DNA from: RYN-133 sp036497285
Lineage (GTDB): Bacteria > Actinomycetota > Actinomycetes > Mycobacteriales > Jatrophihabitantaceae
NCBI GenBank assembly: GCA_036497285.1
Contig: DASXJR010000093.1
Location: forward strand, 16,408 to 80,407
DNA length: 64,000 bases
Reading direction: 5' to 3'
Shown here: one piece after another, positions 32,690 through 41,092 of the stretch
How the letters are laid out: every line of letters begins with the position of its first letter
Numbering within the stretch: the stretch's first letter is position 1
Program-made: the position numbers and the translations under genes
Notes under the pieces: generated by a model
Database searches by the model: none
What the model was told of the DNA's origin: nothing
Seen by the model: the letters and a program-made list of their open reading frames with translations, nothing else

Positions 32690-33770
32690 GATGCGACGTG
32701 TCGTTGAACAGCCGCAAGCTGGCCGAGCCGTCGCCGAGGTAGTCGATCACCGTCACCGACGCGAGGTCGAGGTGCATGTGGAACACGCTCTGGAACGGCG
32801 CGTCCAACGCCGCCCGCACGAGAGTCTTGATCGGCGACACGTGGGTCACGACCAGCACCGTGGCGTCGGGATGCCCAGCCACGATCGCATCACGTCCGCG
32901 CCGGACGCGCCGCGCGAGCGCGGCGAACGACTCACCGTTCGGCGGCGCGACGTCGGGCGAGCCGAGCCACCCGGCAAGCGCGTCCGCATGCCGTTCGCGC
33001 GCCTCGGCGAAGGTCAGCCCCTCGAACACGCCGAAGTCGAGCTCGGCGAAGCGGTCGTCCGACTCGACCGGTAACACCAGCTTCTCCGCGATCGCGTCGG
33101 CGGTCTGCCGGGCCCGCGGCAACGGCGAACTGATCACGGCGGCGATCTCGCCGAAGACCCGCGCCGCGAGCGCGGCCGCCTGGTCACGACCCTCGTCATC
33201 GAGGTCGAGGTCGTTGCGGCCGCTGAACCGGCTCTCGGCCGAGTGCGCGGTGGCGCCGTGCCGGGCGAGCACGAGGCGGGTGCGCGGGCCGCTCGGCGGC
33301 TCCCACGACCGCGTGGACGTCGCAGTCGTCGCCGGGGCGGGACGGGCGGGTTTTCCGGCAGCCTCGTCCATCGCCTCGTTGGCCAACCGGTCGGCATGCT
33401 TGTTGCGCTCGCGCGGAACCCACTCGAAGGTCACCTCGGCGAAGCCCAGCCGCAACTGGGCGGCCTCGCGGGCCAGCGGGCGCAGGCCGGGGTTCTTGAC
33501 CTGCCACTTGCCGTTCATCTGCTCGACCACGAGCTTCGAGTCCATCCGCACGGCGACGCGCGTGGCGCCGAGTTCCCGCGCCGCGCGCAATCCGGCGATC
33601 AGCCCGCGGTACTCGGCGACGTTGTTGGTCTCGACGCCGATCGCTTCCTTGCGCTCGGCCAGCACGGTGCCGGTTCCGGCGTCGAAGACCACCGCGCCGT
33701 AGCCGGCCGGCCCGGGGTTGCCGCGCGATCCGCCGTCGGCCTCGACGATGACGAAGTCGGCCAACGTCAC
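32679..33770 (-). CDS. Bifunctional RNase HI / CobC-type acid phosphatase
   Basis: 363 residues with two domains. Residues 5-140 are an RNase HI with acidic active site in VEADGGSRGNPGPAGYG, NNVAEYRGLIAGL and VRMDSKLVVEQMNGKW; residues 160-363 are a histidine phosphatase with VLARHGATAHS (about residue 170) and VVTHVSP. The fusion is characteristic of actinobacteria (Rv2228c), where it removes RNA from RNA-DNA hybrids and dephosphorylates alpha-ribazole phosphate. The GTG at 33770 overlaps the upstream stop (GTGA). Confidence 0.93.
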   Translation of the reverse strand: MTLADFVIVEADGGSRGNPGPAGYGAVVFDAGTGTVLAERKEAIGVETNNVAEYRGLIAGLRAARELGATRVAVRMDSKLVVEQMNGKWQVKNPGLRPLAREAAQLRLGFAEVTFEWVPRERNKHADRLANEAMDEAAGKPARPAPATTATSTRSWEPPSGPRTRLVLARHGATAHSAESRFSGRNDLDLDDEGRDQAAALAARVFGEIAAVISSPLPRARQTADAIAEKLVLPVESDDRFAELDFGVFEGLTFAEARERHADALAGWLGSPDVAPPNGESFAALARRVRRGRDAIVAGHPDATVLVVTHVSPIKTLVRAALDAPFQSVFHMHLDLASVTVIDYLGDGSASLRLFNDTSHLSR

Positions 33771-34507
33771 AGCCCCGACTCGTCCGTACGGACGAGGATG
33801 CGTCGGCAGTTGTCGCACCGCACCACTTCGTCCGACGCTGCTGACCGGACCGCGGACAGCTCGCTGCCCGACAGCTCGATTCGGCAGCCCTCGCAGCGGC
33901 GTTGGCGCAGCATCGCTGCGCCCACCCCGCCGCCGTGCTCTCGCGCACGCTCGTAAAGAGCGAGCAGGTCGACCGGGAGTTCACCCGCGATCCGCGCGCG
34001 CCCGGCGACCCGCGAAACGGACGCCGCCTCGATCTCGGCGACCGCGGCATCTCGGGCCGACGTCAGCTCGGCACGCTCGGTGTCGAGAGCGGCGCGCTGC
34101 TCGGTCAGCGCGGCGAGCGCCCCGTCGGCCGCCTCGCGCTGTTCCATGGTCTCGAGCAGGTCGTCCTCGAGGCTGGACTGGCGCCGCGCGAGCGTGACCA
34201 CTTCGTGCTGCAGGCTCTCGATCTCCTTGGCCGGAAGACCGCCGCTCTGCATCCGCTGCTCGTCGCGGGCGGCGCGAGCACGGACCGCGTCCACCTCGTT
34301 CTCGAGCCGACGCTGCTCATCGGCGGTGTCGCCGGCTCTGGTCTCAGCATCGACGATCTGATCGCCCAGCTCCGCCGCGCGCTGCTCGCGCTCGGCCAGC
34401 GCCGCGAGCTCGGGCAGCGTCGCGCGCCGGTGGGCCAGCTGCGCGAGCGCGGTGTCGACGGTCTGCAGGTCGAGCAGGCGCAGCTGGGCGGCGTGATCGG
34501 CTTTCAT
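33767..34507 (-). CDS. Coiled-coil C4 zinc-ribbon protein (DUF164)
   Basis: 246 residues: a long charged coiled coil (about 15-170) followed by a zinc ribbon with CEGC near 210 and CDNC near 232. This is the architecture of Chlamydia CT398 and actinobacterial Rv2229c. It is commonly found between Nif3 and RNase H genes, exactly as here; the role is uncertain and nucleic-acid or protein scaffolding has been suggested. Confidence 0.88.
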   Translation of the reverse strand: MKADHAAQLRLLDLQTVDTALAQLAHRRATLPELAALAEREQRAAELGDQIVDAETRAGDTADEQRRLENEVDAVRARAARDEQRMQSGGLPAKEIESLQHEVVTLARRQSSLEDDLLETMEQREAADGALAALTEQRAALDTERAELTSARDAAVAEIEAASVSRVAGRARIAGELPVDLLALYERAREHGGGVGAAMLRQRRCEGCRIELSGSELSAVRSAASDEVVRCDNCRRILVRTDESGL

Positions 34508-34514
34508 GCGATGG

Positions 34515-35660
34515 TCACGCTCTTTCTGCCGACGGACGATGCAACGTCCAGGGATCGGTGACGAGGGTCGAGACGGTCACGTCAACGCTAGTGCCGAAGT
34601 GGTCACGCAGCCGCCGGGCCACCTCGTCGAGCCACGGCGCCTCGGTCGCCCAGTGCGCGGCGTCGACCAGTGCGATGCCGCCGGCGCCGCGTTCGGTGAC
34701 CTCCTCGACTACGGGGTGGTGCTTCAGGTCGGCCGTCACCAGCACGTCGGCGCCGGCGCGGCGCGCGTCTGCCGCATAAGAGCCGCCCGAGCCGCCGCAC
34801 ACCGCGACCGTCGAGATCAAGCGATCCGGGTCGCCGGCCGCCCGCACCCCCCAAGCGGTCGCGGGCAGCGCCCGGGCGACGTGGGTGGTGAACTCGGCCA
34901 GCGTCGTGGGAGCCGCGAGCTGCCCGATGCGACCGGTGCCGCGCCGCGACGGCAGCGGCGCCTGCACCAGCAGGTCGAAGGCGGGCTCCTCGTACGGGTG
35001 CGCCGAGCGCAGTGCCGTGATCACCTGCGCGGTGCGCGCGGCGGGCACGACCATCTCGACCCGCGTCTCGACCACCGCCTCGGTGCGGCCCACCACGCCG
35101 AGGGTGGGTCTGGCGCCCTCGAGCGGTCGGAAGGTGCCGGTGCCCTCGCCCGTCCATGCGCACCGTTCATAGGCACCGATCGTCCCGGCACCGGCGGCGG
35201 CGAGCGCGTCGATGAGCCCGTTCGTCGACTCCGGCGGGACGAACACGACGAGCTTGCGCAGCTCTTGCTCGGGCTGGGGCAGCAGCGGACGCAGCCCGCG
35301 TACCCCGAGCCGCGCGCCGAGGGCGTCCGAGACCCCCGGATCGGCGACGTCCGCGTTGGTGTGCGCGACGAAGTGCGCGAGCCCGCCCCGGATCATCCGG
35401 TGCACCAGCGCACCCTTCGGGTCGTCGGCCGGCACACCGTGCACCCCGGCGAGAAGCAGTGGATGGTGGGTCAGCAACAGCCCGGCCCCGGCAGCGAGGG
35501 CCTGGTCGACCGTCGACGGCACCGGGTCGACGGCGAGCAGCACCCGGCCGACCGATTCGTCCGGATCGCCGCACACCAGACCCACCGCGTCCCACGGCTC
35601 GGCCCAGGCCGGGTCGAACCACCCGTCCAGGGCGCGGCGCAGATCGGCGAGCTTCGGCAC
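34515..35660 (-). CDS. Nif3-like dinuclear metal-centre protein (DUF34)
   Basis: 381 residues. Metal ligands are visible in LLLTHHPLLLAGVH (about residues 62-75), in AHTNADVADPGVSDALG and in VDAAHWATE near the C-terminus. The middle insertion (about 130-240) with VVPAARTAQVITALRSAHPYEEPAFDLL is the PII-like CutA-type domain of longer family members. Proposed to be a GTP cyclohydrolase-like or metal-chaperone protein; no function is proven. It starts the three-gene unit Nif3, zinc ribbon, RNase H-phosphatase. Confidence 0.9.
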   Translation of the reverse strand: MPKLADLRRALDGWFDPAWAEPWDAVGLVCGDPDESVGRVLLAVDPVPSTVDQALAAGAGLLLTHHPLLLAGVHGVPADDPKGALVHRMIRGGLAHFVAHTNADVADPGVSDALGARLGVRGLRPLLPQPEQELRKLVVFVPPESTNGLIDALAAAGAGTIGAYERCAWTGEGTGTFRPLEGARPTLGVVGRTEAVVETRVEMVVPAARTAQVITALRSAHPYEEPAFDLLVQAPLPSRRGTGRIGQLAAPTTLAEFTTHVARALPATAWGVRAAGDPDRLISTVAVCGGSGGSYAADARRAGADVLVTADLKHHPVVEEVTERGAGGIALVDAAHWATEAPWLDEVARRLRDHFGTSVDVTVSTLVTDPWTLHRPSAERA

Positions 35661-35735
35661 GCCCGCGAACCTATCGCGGTCGCCGCCAGGCAGTACCGTG
35701 GACGGGCGCCGTACCGATCGACCGCAGGAGGCCGC

Positions 35736-36098
35736 ATGCTGCTCTTCGACGGGATGGGTGGCCTGCTCGTCCTCGCGCTGTGGATCTTCTGCTTCATCGA
35801 TGTCCTGCTCACCGCTGAGGGCGCCTGCCGCAACCTGCCCAAGCTGGCCTGGGTGTTCCTGGTGCTGCTGCTACCGCTGGTCGGCTCGATCGCGTGGCTG
35901 GTGGCGGGACGGCCGTGGAACCGTGTGCCCGGCGCGCCACGTCCCGCCGCGAAACAGCGGGCGGGCCGTTCGGCAGCGGCCAACCCGGACGACGACGAGG
36001 AATTCCTCGCCAGCCTGCGCCTGCGGGCCGAGGAACAGCGGCGGCGCGCTCGAGACCAACAGAGCCGCGATCAGCAGAACGGCACCGACGCCGGCTGA
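35736..36098 (+). CDS. PLDc_N-domain membrane protein
   Basis: 120 residues with two membrane helices (about 8-27 and 36-57) and the phospholipase D nuclease N-terminal signature KLAWVFLVLLLPLVGSIAWL followed by GRPW. The rest is a charged cytoplasmic tail. Such proteins are common in actinobacteria with unknown function. An AGGAGG site five bases before the ATG supports the start. Confidence 0.87.
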   Translation: MLLFDGMGGLLVLALWIFCFIDVLLTAEGACRNLPKLAWVFLVLLLPLVGSIAWLVAGRPWNRVPGAPRPAAKQRAGRSAAANPDDDEEFLASLRLRAEEQRRRARDQQSRDQQNGTDAG

Positions 36099-36218
36099 GT
36101 GGCCGCCCCGGCGTCACTTTTCGGCACCCTCGATCGTTTACCCAACCGGCCGTGACACGGCAGTGGATTAGAGCCTGAGCACGGACGGGTACCACCACGG
36201 GAGGTTGTCCGGATCTCG

Positions 36219-36719
36219 GTGATCGACGTGGTCGCGATGACAGGACGGGTGAGCTGCGTGTGGCAGGTGGTCAAGACGCTGCGACCCCACCCGCTCTCCG
36301 TCGGCCAGGCTCGCAACTTCTGCACCCGTCGGCTCACCTCGGTGCTCGATGACAGGTACGACGCCCCTGAGGTCGTCTCCGACGCCGCGACCATCGCCAG
36401 CGAGTTGGTGACCAACGCGCTGAGGGCAGGCTCCACGGAGATCTCCCTCTCCCTGGCCCTGCGGCCGGATTCGGTCTACATCGAGGTCGAGGACGACGCC
36501 GTGGGAACGGTCGCGCCGGCCCACCCCGCACCGACGGACCCCAAGGGTCGCGGACTGCTCGTGGTGGCAGCGCTGTCGCGGGAATGGGGCGTGTCGCCGG
36601 TCGAAGGCGGTGCCAAGCACGTCTGGGCCGAGGTCGCCCTGACCAACCACCAGGACGGCCGGCAACCGGCCCAGCACCCGGCGCCGCAATCCGGCGGGCC
36701 CGATGACAACATCAGCTAG
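36219..36719 (+). CDS. RsbW-like anti-sigma factor / serine kinase
   Basis: 166-residue GHKL ATPase. The N box is SELVTNALRAG (Glu62, Asn66), G1 is VEDDAVG and G2 is KGRGLLVVAAL. These proteins hold a sigma factor inactive or phosphorylate STAS antagonists. The next two genes encode STAS proteins, forming a compact partner-switching cluster. GTG at 36219 is used; an ATG at 36237 is possible. A sequence resembling a stress-sigma -10 box (GGGTAC, 36187-36192) lies upstream but its -35 partner is poor. Confidence 0.85.
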   Translation: MIDVVAMTGRVSCVWQVVKTLRPHPLSVGQARNFCTRRLTSVLDDRYDAPEVVSDAATIASELVTNALRAGSTEISLSLALRPDSVYIEVEDDAVGTVAPAHPAPTDPKGRGLLVVAALSREWGVSPVEGGAKHVWAEVALTNHQDGRQPAQHPAPQSGGPDDNIS

Positions 36720-36722
36720 GGT
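36717..36722 (+). promoter_or_regulatory. -10 element for leaderless STAS mRNA
   Basis: TAGGGT fits TANNNT, includes the stop codon of the RsbW-like gene and lies seven bases before ATG 36730, which has no ribosome-binding site. It suggests an internal leaderless promoter in the cluster. Confidence 0.35.
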
Positions 36723-36729
36723 CTCCCCC

Positions 36730-37038
36730 ATGACCGCCTCGGGAGGGAGTGGCCAGCCCATCGTGCTGCGGCTTTCGGGAGATGTCGACGCGCTCACCCA
36801 GGCGGAATACCGGCGTACGGCCGACGAGTTGCTCACCACCAGCAGCGCCGACCGGCTGGTTGTCGACCTGTCCGAGGTGACGACGATCGATTCCAGCGGG
36901 CTCGGCCTGCTGGTACATCTGCAGGCACTCACTCGCGAGAACGGCGTCACCATGGTGCTCACGCACGTCCCGCCGCGGGCCGGAGCGCTGCTCAAGCGCA
37001 CCGGGCTCGACCGCGTCTTCGAGATCGACGCGTCATAA
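36730..37038 (+). CDS. STAS-domain anti-anti-sigma factor (first of pair)
   Basis: 102-residue STAS domain: IVLRLSGDVDALTQAEYRR, LVVDLSEVTTIDSSGLGLLVHL with candidate phospho-serines 55/56, and LLKRTGLDRVFEI. It would bind the RsbW-like kinase encoded just before it. An ATG at 36703 overlapping that gene would add nine residues; the shorter form fits the domain and a -10 element seven bases upstream. Confidence 0.88.
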   Translation: MTASGGSGQPIVLRLSGDVDALTQAEYRRTADELLTTSSADRLVVDLSEVTTIDSSGLGLLVHLQALTRENGVTMVLTHVPPRAGALLKRTGLDRVFEIDAS

Positions 37039-37050
37039 CGGGCCCGGCCG

Positions 37051-37386
37051 ATGAGTGACCCCCGTCCCCCCGACACCACAACCGACGGCCCTAGTCCTGC
37101 GGCGGCACACCCGGCCGTCCTGCGACTGAGCGGCGACATCGACTTCTTCACCGAGGACGAGTTCCGGGAAGCGGCGGAGCGACTGTTGTCCGAGCCGGAC
37201 ACGAACCGGCTGGTCGTCGACCTCAGCGAGGTCGGCGTCATGGACTCCAGCGGGCTGAGCCTGCTGGTCGATCTGCTGCGGTTGTGCCGGGACATGGATC
37301 TGCCCATGTCCCTGCGCGGCGTGTCTGACCGCGTGCTGCAACTACTCGATCTCACCGGCCTCGACCAGGTCATCGCCGTCGAGTGA
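37051..37386 (+). CDS. STAS-domain anti-anti-sigma factor (second of pair)
   Basis: 111 residues with a 20-residue Pro/Asp-rich leader and a STAS domain similar to its neighbour: AVLRLSGDIDFFTEDEFRE, LVVDLSEVGVMDSSGLSLLVDLL (candidate phospho-serines 66/67) and LLDLTGLDQVIAV. The two STAS genes are 12 bases apart and probably arose by duplication. They may compete for one kinase or respond to different phosphatases. Confidence 0.88.
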   Translation: MSDPRPPDTTTDGPSPAAAHPAVLRLSGDIDFFTEDEFREAAERLLSEPDTNRLVVDLSEVGVMDSSGLSLLVDLLRLCRDMDLPMSLRGVSDRVLQLLDLTGLDQVIAVE

Positions 37387-37828
37387 GCCACGAATGCGCT
37401 CCGGCGCACTGGCTTACACTCTCCCGTTAGCACCGGCGAGGCAGCCGGCGCACCACGGTTCGACCTCAGCCGGAACTGACGAGGGCGCGCTTCGACACCC
37501 GCGATGCGCGATGACGGAGTCGACATGGCCGGCGTGAGCTTTCTCGACTCGCGCGGTCAGGTGTTCCAGGTGGAGCCGCAGTAGCCGATCTACCAGTTCT
37601 CCGACCGCCAGGATGCCCGGCCATCACGGGTCACCGTCCATAACGTCAGAAGTGCTGTGATTTCGGGTAACATCGACGCGCACCGACGCAAGGTTGTCGC
37701 CCCCGATCACTCTGACCGCGTCGGTGCCGCGATGACCGCCAGGCCATCGGCGTCCCCCGCCTCGCCGCGATGTCCCCTGTACGCGGCCCGTCTAAGGAAG
37801 GCCGGTCTTCAGGCCGATAGAGACGACT
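37387..37828. other. 442 bp region between STAS pair and GH6 gene
   Basis: A weak hairpin, TGCGC/GCGCA (37395-37408), follows the STAS stop. TTACACT near 37430 resembles a -10 element. A 26-codon frame at 37504-37584 (starts MRDDGVDMAGV) has no recognised homology. GGTAACAT near 37665 may be the -10 of the GH6 gene promoter. No riboswitch fold or RNA gene was recognised. Confidence 0.4.
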
Positions 37829-38986
37829 ATGAGACCTTCTCGGACCGAATTCCCCCGATCGTGTCTGATCCTGGTACTCGCCGCGCTCGCCGTTCTCGCC
37901 GTGGTCGTTCCGTCCGGAACTGCACCTGTTGCCCACGCGCAAATCACGGCGCACGCCCAGCAGACACGTACTGTCCAGTCGCGCAGCACACAAGCCCGAA
38001 CGACGGCGTCGGCGGCCAATCCGCTCGCCAACCTCCGGTGGGGCACCTACAGCGGCTCCCATGACGAACTGTTCAACGCCTACCGGCACTCCAGCGGCAC
38101 GACGCACCGACTGGTCGGCACTCTGGCCTTCAAGCCCCGGATGCGCTGGTTCGGCGCCTGGTACTCCAACAAGTGGATCTCCACCGCCGTCCATCGGTAC
38201 ATCCGCAACGTCACCCACGGACGCAGCGACGTCCTGGTGCAGATGGCCGTGTTCCGGGTAGTGCCGTGGGAGACCCGCGCCTGCGACCGGCTGCCCACGA
38301 CCGCCGAGCAGAACAGCTACAAGCAATGGATCAACCGCTTCGCCTCGGCGATCGGCAGGACCCACGTCGCGCTCGTCCTGCAGCCCGACCTGCCGTTCGC
38401 GTTCTGTGTGCCGCACCACTCGCGGATCCCGCTGAATCTCGTTTCCTACGCCGCTCGCGTGTTCAGCGCGCTGGCACACACGAGCGTGTACATCGACGCC
38501 GGTGCCGCCGACTGGTCGCCGGTCGATCGCGCCGTCACTCTGCTCAAGGGCGCCGGCATCCGGTACGCGCGCGGCTTCGCGTTGGACGCGACGCACTACG
38601 ACTCGACGACGGCCGAGATCTATCACGGCACGAAGATCGTCCGGGCGCTGCGCGCCGCCGGCTACCCGACGCGCCGCTTCGTGATCAACACCGCGACGAC
38701 TGGCAGACCGTTCACACACCCCTGGTACGTGCACCACGTCGGGTCGAACTTCAACAACGCGCGTACGTGCGCGAACCGTAGCGAGCGGCACTGCGTGACG
38801 GTCGGGATTCCGCCGACATGGCACGTGGCCGCCCCTGGGCTGCCGATGTCGGCACGCGTCAAGTCGCTCGCACACAAGTTCGTCGACGGCTACATGTGGA
38901 TCGGTCGCCCGTGGCTGCGTAACCAGGCCTCGCCGTTCGACATGCAGCGGGCGCTGGCCGTGGCTCGCACGAACCCGTTCCGCTGA
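37829..38986 (+). CDS. Secreted glycoside hydrolase family 6 protein (cellulase-like)
   Basis: 385 residues with a Sec signal peptide (hydrophobic 12-30, cleavage likely after AHA near 37). The mature part fits the GH6 barrel: WYSN, VLVQMAVFRVVPWETRAC, LVLQPDLPFAFC with the putative catalytic acid Asp187, VYIDAGAADWSPVDRAV, and FVDGYMWIGRPWLR near the end. It would cleave beta-1,4-glucans by inversion. No carbohydrate-binding module is attached, and the isolated gene gives no substrate hint. Confidence 0.85.
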   Translation: MRPSRTEFPRSCLILVLAALAVLAVVVPSGTAPVAHAQITAHAQQTRTVQSRSTQARTTASAANPLANLRWGTYSGSHDELFNAYRHSSGTTHRLVGTLAFKPRMRWFGAWYSNKWISTAVHRYIRNVTHGRSDVLVQMAVFRVVPWETRACDRLPTTAEQNSYKQWINRFASAIGRTHVALVLQPDLPFAFCVPHHSRIPLNLVSYAARVFSALAHTSVYIDAGAADWSPVDRAVTLLKGAGIRYARGFALDATHYDSTTAEIYHGTKIVRALRAAGYPTRRFVINTATTGRPFTHPWYVHHVGSNFNNARTCANRSERHCVTVGIPPTWHVAAPGLPMSARVKSLAHKFVDGYMWIGRPWLRNQASPFDMQRALAVARTNPFR

Positions 38987-39008
38987 TCGAACACACTGAT
39001 CGCCACAG

Positions 39009-39039
39009 CGCCCGCCGGACTCCGGTCCGGCGGGCGTTT
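39009..39039 (+). terminator. Strong intrinsic terminator after GH6 gene
   Basis: CGCCCGCCGGAC (39009-39020) and GTCCGGCGGGCG (39025-39036) form a perfect 12 bp stem with a TCCG tetraloop followed by TTTC. It lies between the GH6 gene and the opposing tRNA gene and could serve both strands. Confidence 0.85.
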
Positions 39040-39057
39040 CGCATCAGATGCACGGGG

Positions 39058-39129
39058 TGGGCGCTACTGGGATCGAACCAGTGACCGCTCGGGTGTAAGC
39101 CGAGTGCTCTCCCGCTGAGCTAAGCGCCC
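39058..39129 (-). tRNA. tRNA-Val (anticodon UAC)
   Basis: Complete cloverleaf on the minus strand: acceptor GGGCGCT..., D arm TAGCTCAGCGGGAGAGC, anticodon stem CTCGG/CCGAG around loop CTTACAC (anticodon TAC, reads GUA), T arm with GGTTCGATCC, discriminator A. The CCA end is not encoded (ACCCC follows). Confidence 0.95.
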
Positions 39130-39184
39130 GGGACGTGACGGCCCAGAGTACGACACTGCGCTGCCCGGGCCGTACCGTGATCCC

Positions 39185-40054
39185 GTGGCGCGGAGGACGA
39201 TACTGACGACGCTGCGCACCCTGCGCGAGCCTCGCTATGCCGCGCTGTCGGCGCTGATGGTGCTCGTGGCGCTCGTCTGCGTCGGCGCCGGAACGTGGCA
39301 GATCGTCCGCTTCGTCGACAAGGTCCGCGCCAACGATGCCCTGACCACGAACGCGCACGCGGCCGCCGCACCGGTGGCAGACGTTCTCCCCCTCGTCGGA
39401 CGGCCGGGCCCGTCGGCCGATTCCGTGCGTTACCGCTTGGTGACCGCGACCGGGCACTACGACGACACCGGCAGTTCGTTCGTCCGGCTGCGCACCGTCA
39501 ACGGCAAGGACGGGAGCCTGCTGCTCACCCCGTTCGTCACGAAGGACGGCGTACTGCTGGTCGTTCGCGGCCTGTTCCACACCGTTCCGGACACCAACCC
39601 GCCGCCGCCGGACGCTCCCCGCGGCACGTACACGATCAAGGCGCGGGTGCAGACCAGCGAGGCCGACCGCGACAGCGCGGCCGAGGTCGCGAAGGGTCAG
39701 GTGCTGTCGATCAACGCCCCGGCGCAAGCCGCGCGGCTGCACGAAAAGATGTTCGACGGGTACGCCCAACTGCTCCCCCGGCAGCCGGGCACCAAAGGGC
39801 TGATCAGCATTCCGCCGCCGAGCCTTTCCAACCCGGCCGGCGGCGCCGTGGAGCCGCAGCACTTCGCCTACATCGTCCAGTGGTACCTGTTCGCGCTCCT
39901 CGCGCTGGCAGCACCGTTCGCGATGGTCCGCGCCGACCGCAAGGAGCGCGAGGCGTCCGGCGTCCCGGACCGATCGGCGCAGGCCGCTCCGCTCACCGAG
40001 GCGCAGCGCCGGGCCGCCAAACTGGCCGACCGGTACGGACGGGCGGGCCATTGA
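39185..40054 (+). CDS. SURF1 family cytochrome oxidase assembly protein
   Basis: 289 residues with a transmembrane helix at each end (about 19-41 and 232-250), the SURF1 plan. Conserved features are VCVGAGTWQIVRF in helix 1, a YDDTGSSFVRLRT stretch, LLLTPFVTKDGVLLVVRGL and the late PQHFAYIVQWYLFALLAL in helix 2. It helps haem insertion and assembly of the aa3 oxidase. The next gene starts one base within its stop (TGATG). Confidence 0.9.
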   Translation: MARRTILTTLRTLREPRYAALSALMVLVALVCVGAGTWQIVRFVDKVRANDALTTNAHAAAAPVADVLPLVGRPGPSADSVRYRLVTATGHYDDTGSSFVRLRTVNGKDGSLLLTPFVTKDGVLLVVRGLFHTVPDTNPPPPDAPRGTYTIKARVQTSEADRDSAAEVAKGQVLSINAPAQAARLHEKMFDGYAQLLPRQPGTKGLISIPPPSLSNPAGGAVEPQHFAYIVQWYLFALLALAAPFAMVRADRKEREASGVPDRSAQAAPLTEAQRRAAKLADRYGRAGH

Positions 40055-40650
40055 TGGACGCGTCCGGGTGGGACGAGCGTTACCGCGTCGAAGGTCTGGT
40101 GTGGGGCGGCCCGCCGAACCGCTGGGTCGTGGAGGAGCTGTCCGACGCCTCACCCGGGCTGGCGCTCGATCTCGCCTGCGGGGAAGGGCGCAACGCGCTG
40201 TGGCTCGTGGCACGCGACTGGCGGGTGATCGCTGTCGACTTCTCCGCAGTCGCGATCGAGAAGGCGCGCGAACTCGACACGCACCACCTCGTCGAATGGG
40301 TCGAGGGCGACGCCCGCAGCTACGAACCGCCGCAGCCGGTCGACCTGGCGCTGCTGTGCTACCTGCAGTTGCGGCCGGACGAACGTCGCCTCGCCGTGCG
40401 AGCGGCGGCGGCTGCACTGGCTCCGGCGGGGGTGCTGTTGGTCATCGCGCACGACAGCCGCAACCTCTACGACGGGACGGGCGGCCCCAAGGACCCACGT
40501 GTGCTCTACACGGCTGCCGATGTCGCGGCGGACCTCGACGGAACCGGCCTGGTGATCGAGCGCGCCGACGAGGTGCTCCGGCCGGTGCCCGGTGCGGACC
40601 GTCCGGCGATCGACGTGCTGCTGCGCGCCTGCGTTCCTACAGCTGCTTGA
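40054..40650 (+). CDS. Class I SAM-dependent methyltransferase
   Basis: 198 residues. It opens WDERYRVEGLVWGGPPNRWV, typical of the tellurite-resistance TehB-like and thiopurine-type group, with motif I ALDLACGEGRNALWLV (about 37-52), the acidic loop AVDFSAVAIEKAREL and motif II VDLALLCYLQL. Substrate not evident. It is coupled to the SURF1 gene and overlaps the end of the opposing ahpE gene by 14 bases. Confidence 0.87.
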   Translation: MDASGWDERYRVEGLVWGGPPNRWVVEELSDASPGLALDLACGEGRNALWLVARDWRVIAVDFSAVAIEKARELDTHHLVEWVEGDARSYEPPQPVDLALLCYLQLRPDERRLAVRAAAAALAPAGVLLVIAHDSRNLYDGTGGPKDPRVLYTAADVAADLDGTGLVIERADEVLRPVPGADRPAIDVLLRACVPTAA

Positions 40651-41092
40651 TCGCGTCGCGCCAGGCGTCGGCGTCGCGACCCTGCCCCGGCTGGTTCATC
40701 TCGGCGAAGCGGACGATGCCTTGCGTGTCGACGAGGAACGTGCCGCGGTTGGCGATGCCGGCCACGTCGTTGAAGACCCCGTACGCCTGGGCCACGCCGC
40801 CGTGCGGCCAGAAGTCGGCGAGCAGCGGGAAGGTGTAGCCCTCACGCTCGGCGAAGATCTTGTGCGAATAGACCGAGTCGACGCTGATGCTGACCGTGAC
40901 CACGTCATCGTTTTCGAAAGTCGGCAGGTCGTCGCGCACGACGCACAACTCGCCGGTGCAGATACCGGTGAAGGCGAGCGGGTAGAAGACGATCAGTACC
41001 GCCTTCTCGCCGCGGTAGGAGGAGAGGGTGAACTGTTCGTTGTTCTGATCCCTCAGGGTGAAGTCGGGCGCTCGGTCCCCGACATCGATCAT
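40637..41092 (-). CDS. ahpE: Peroxiredoxin AhpE
   Basis: 151-residue thiol peroxidase of the AhpE subfamily. The active site FYPLAFTGICTGELC places the peroxidatic cysteine at Cys45, as in Mycobacterium tuberculosis AhpE, with another at Cys50. Reduction by mycothiol/mycoredoxin would fit the mycothiol enzyme encoded elsewhere in the window. The ATG overlaps the DUF3052 stop (ATGA). Confidence 0.93.
   Translation of the reverse strand: MIDVGDRAPDFTLRDQNNEQFTLSSYRGEKAVLIVFYPLAFTGICTGELCVVRDDLPTFENDDVVTVSISVDSVYSHKIFAEREGYTFPLLADFWPHGGVAQAYGVFNDVAGIANRGTFLVDTQGIVRFAEMNQPGQGRDADAWRDAIKQL

Noticed and set aside
30991..32742. A 583-codon plus-strand frame covering rnpB and the permease gene
   Set aside because: It crosses the RNase P RNA and lies in another frame of the permease, whose own frame encodes clear membrane helices.
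37829..38986. GH6 gene as part of a cellulose synthesis or degradation cluster
   Set aside because: No cellulose synthase, binding module or other glycosidase gene is adjacent.
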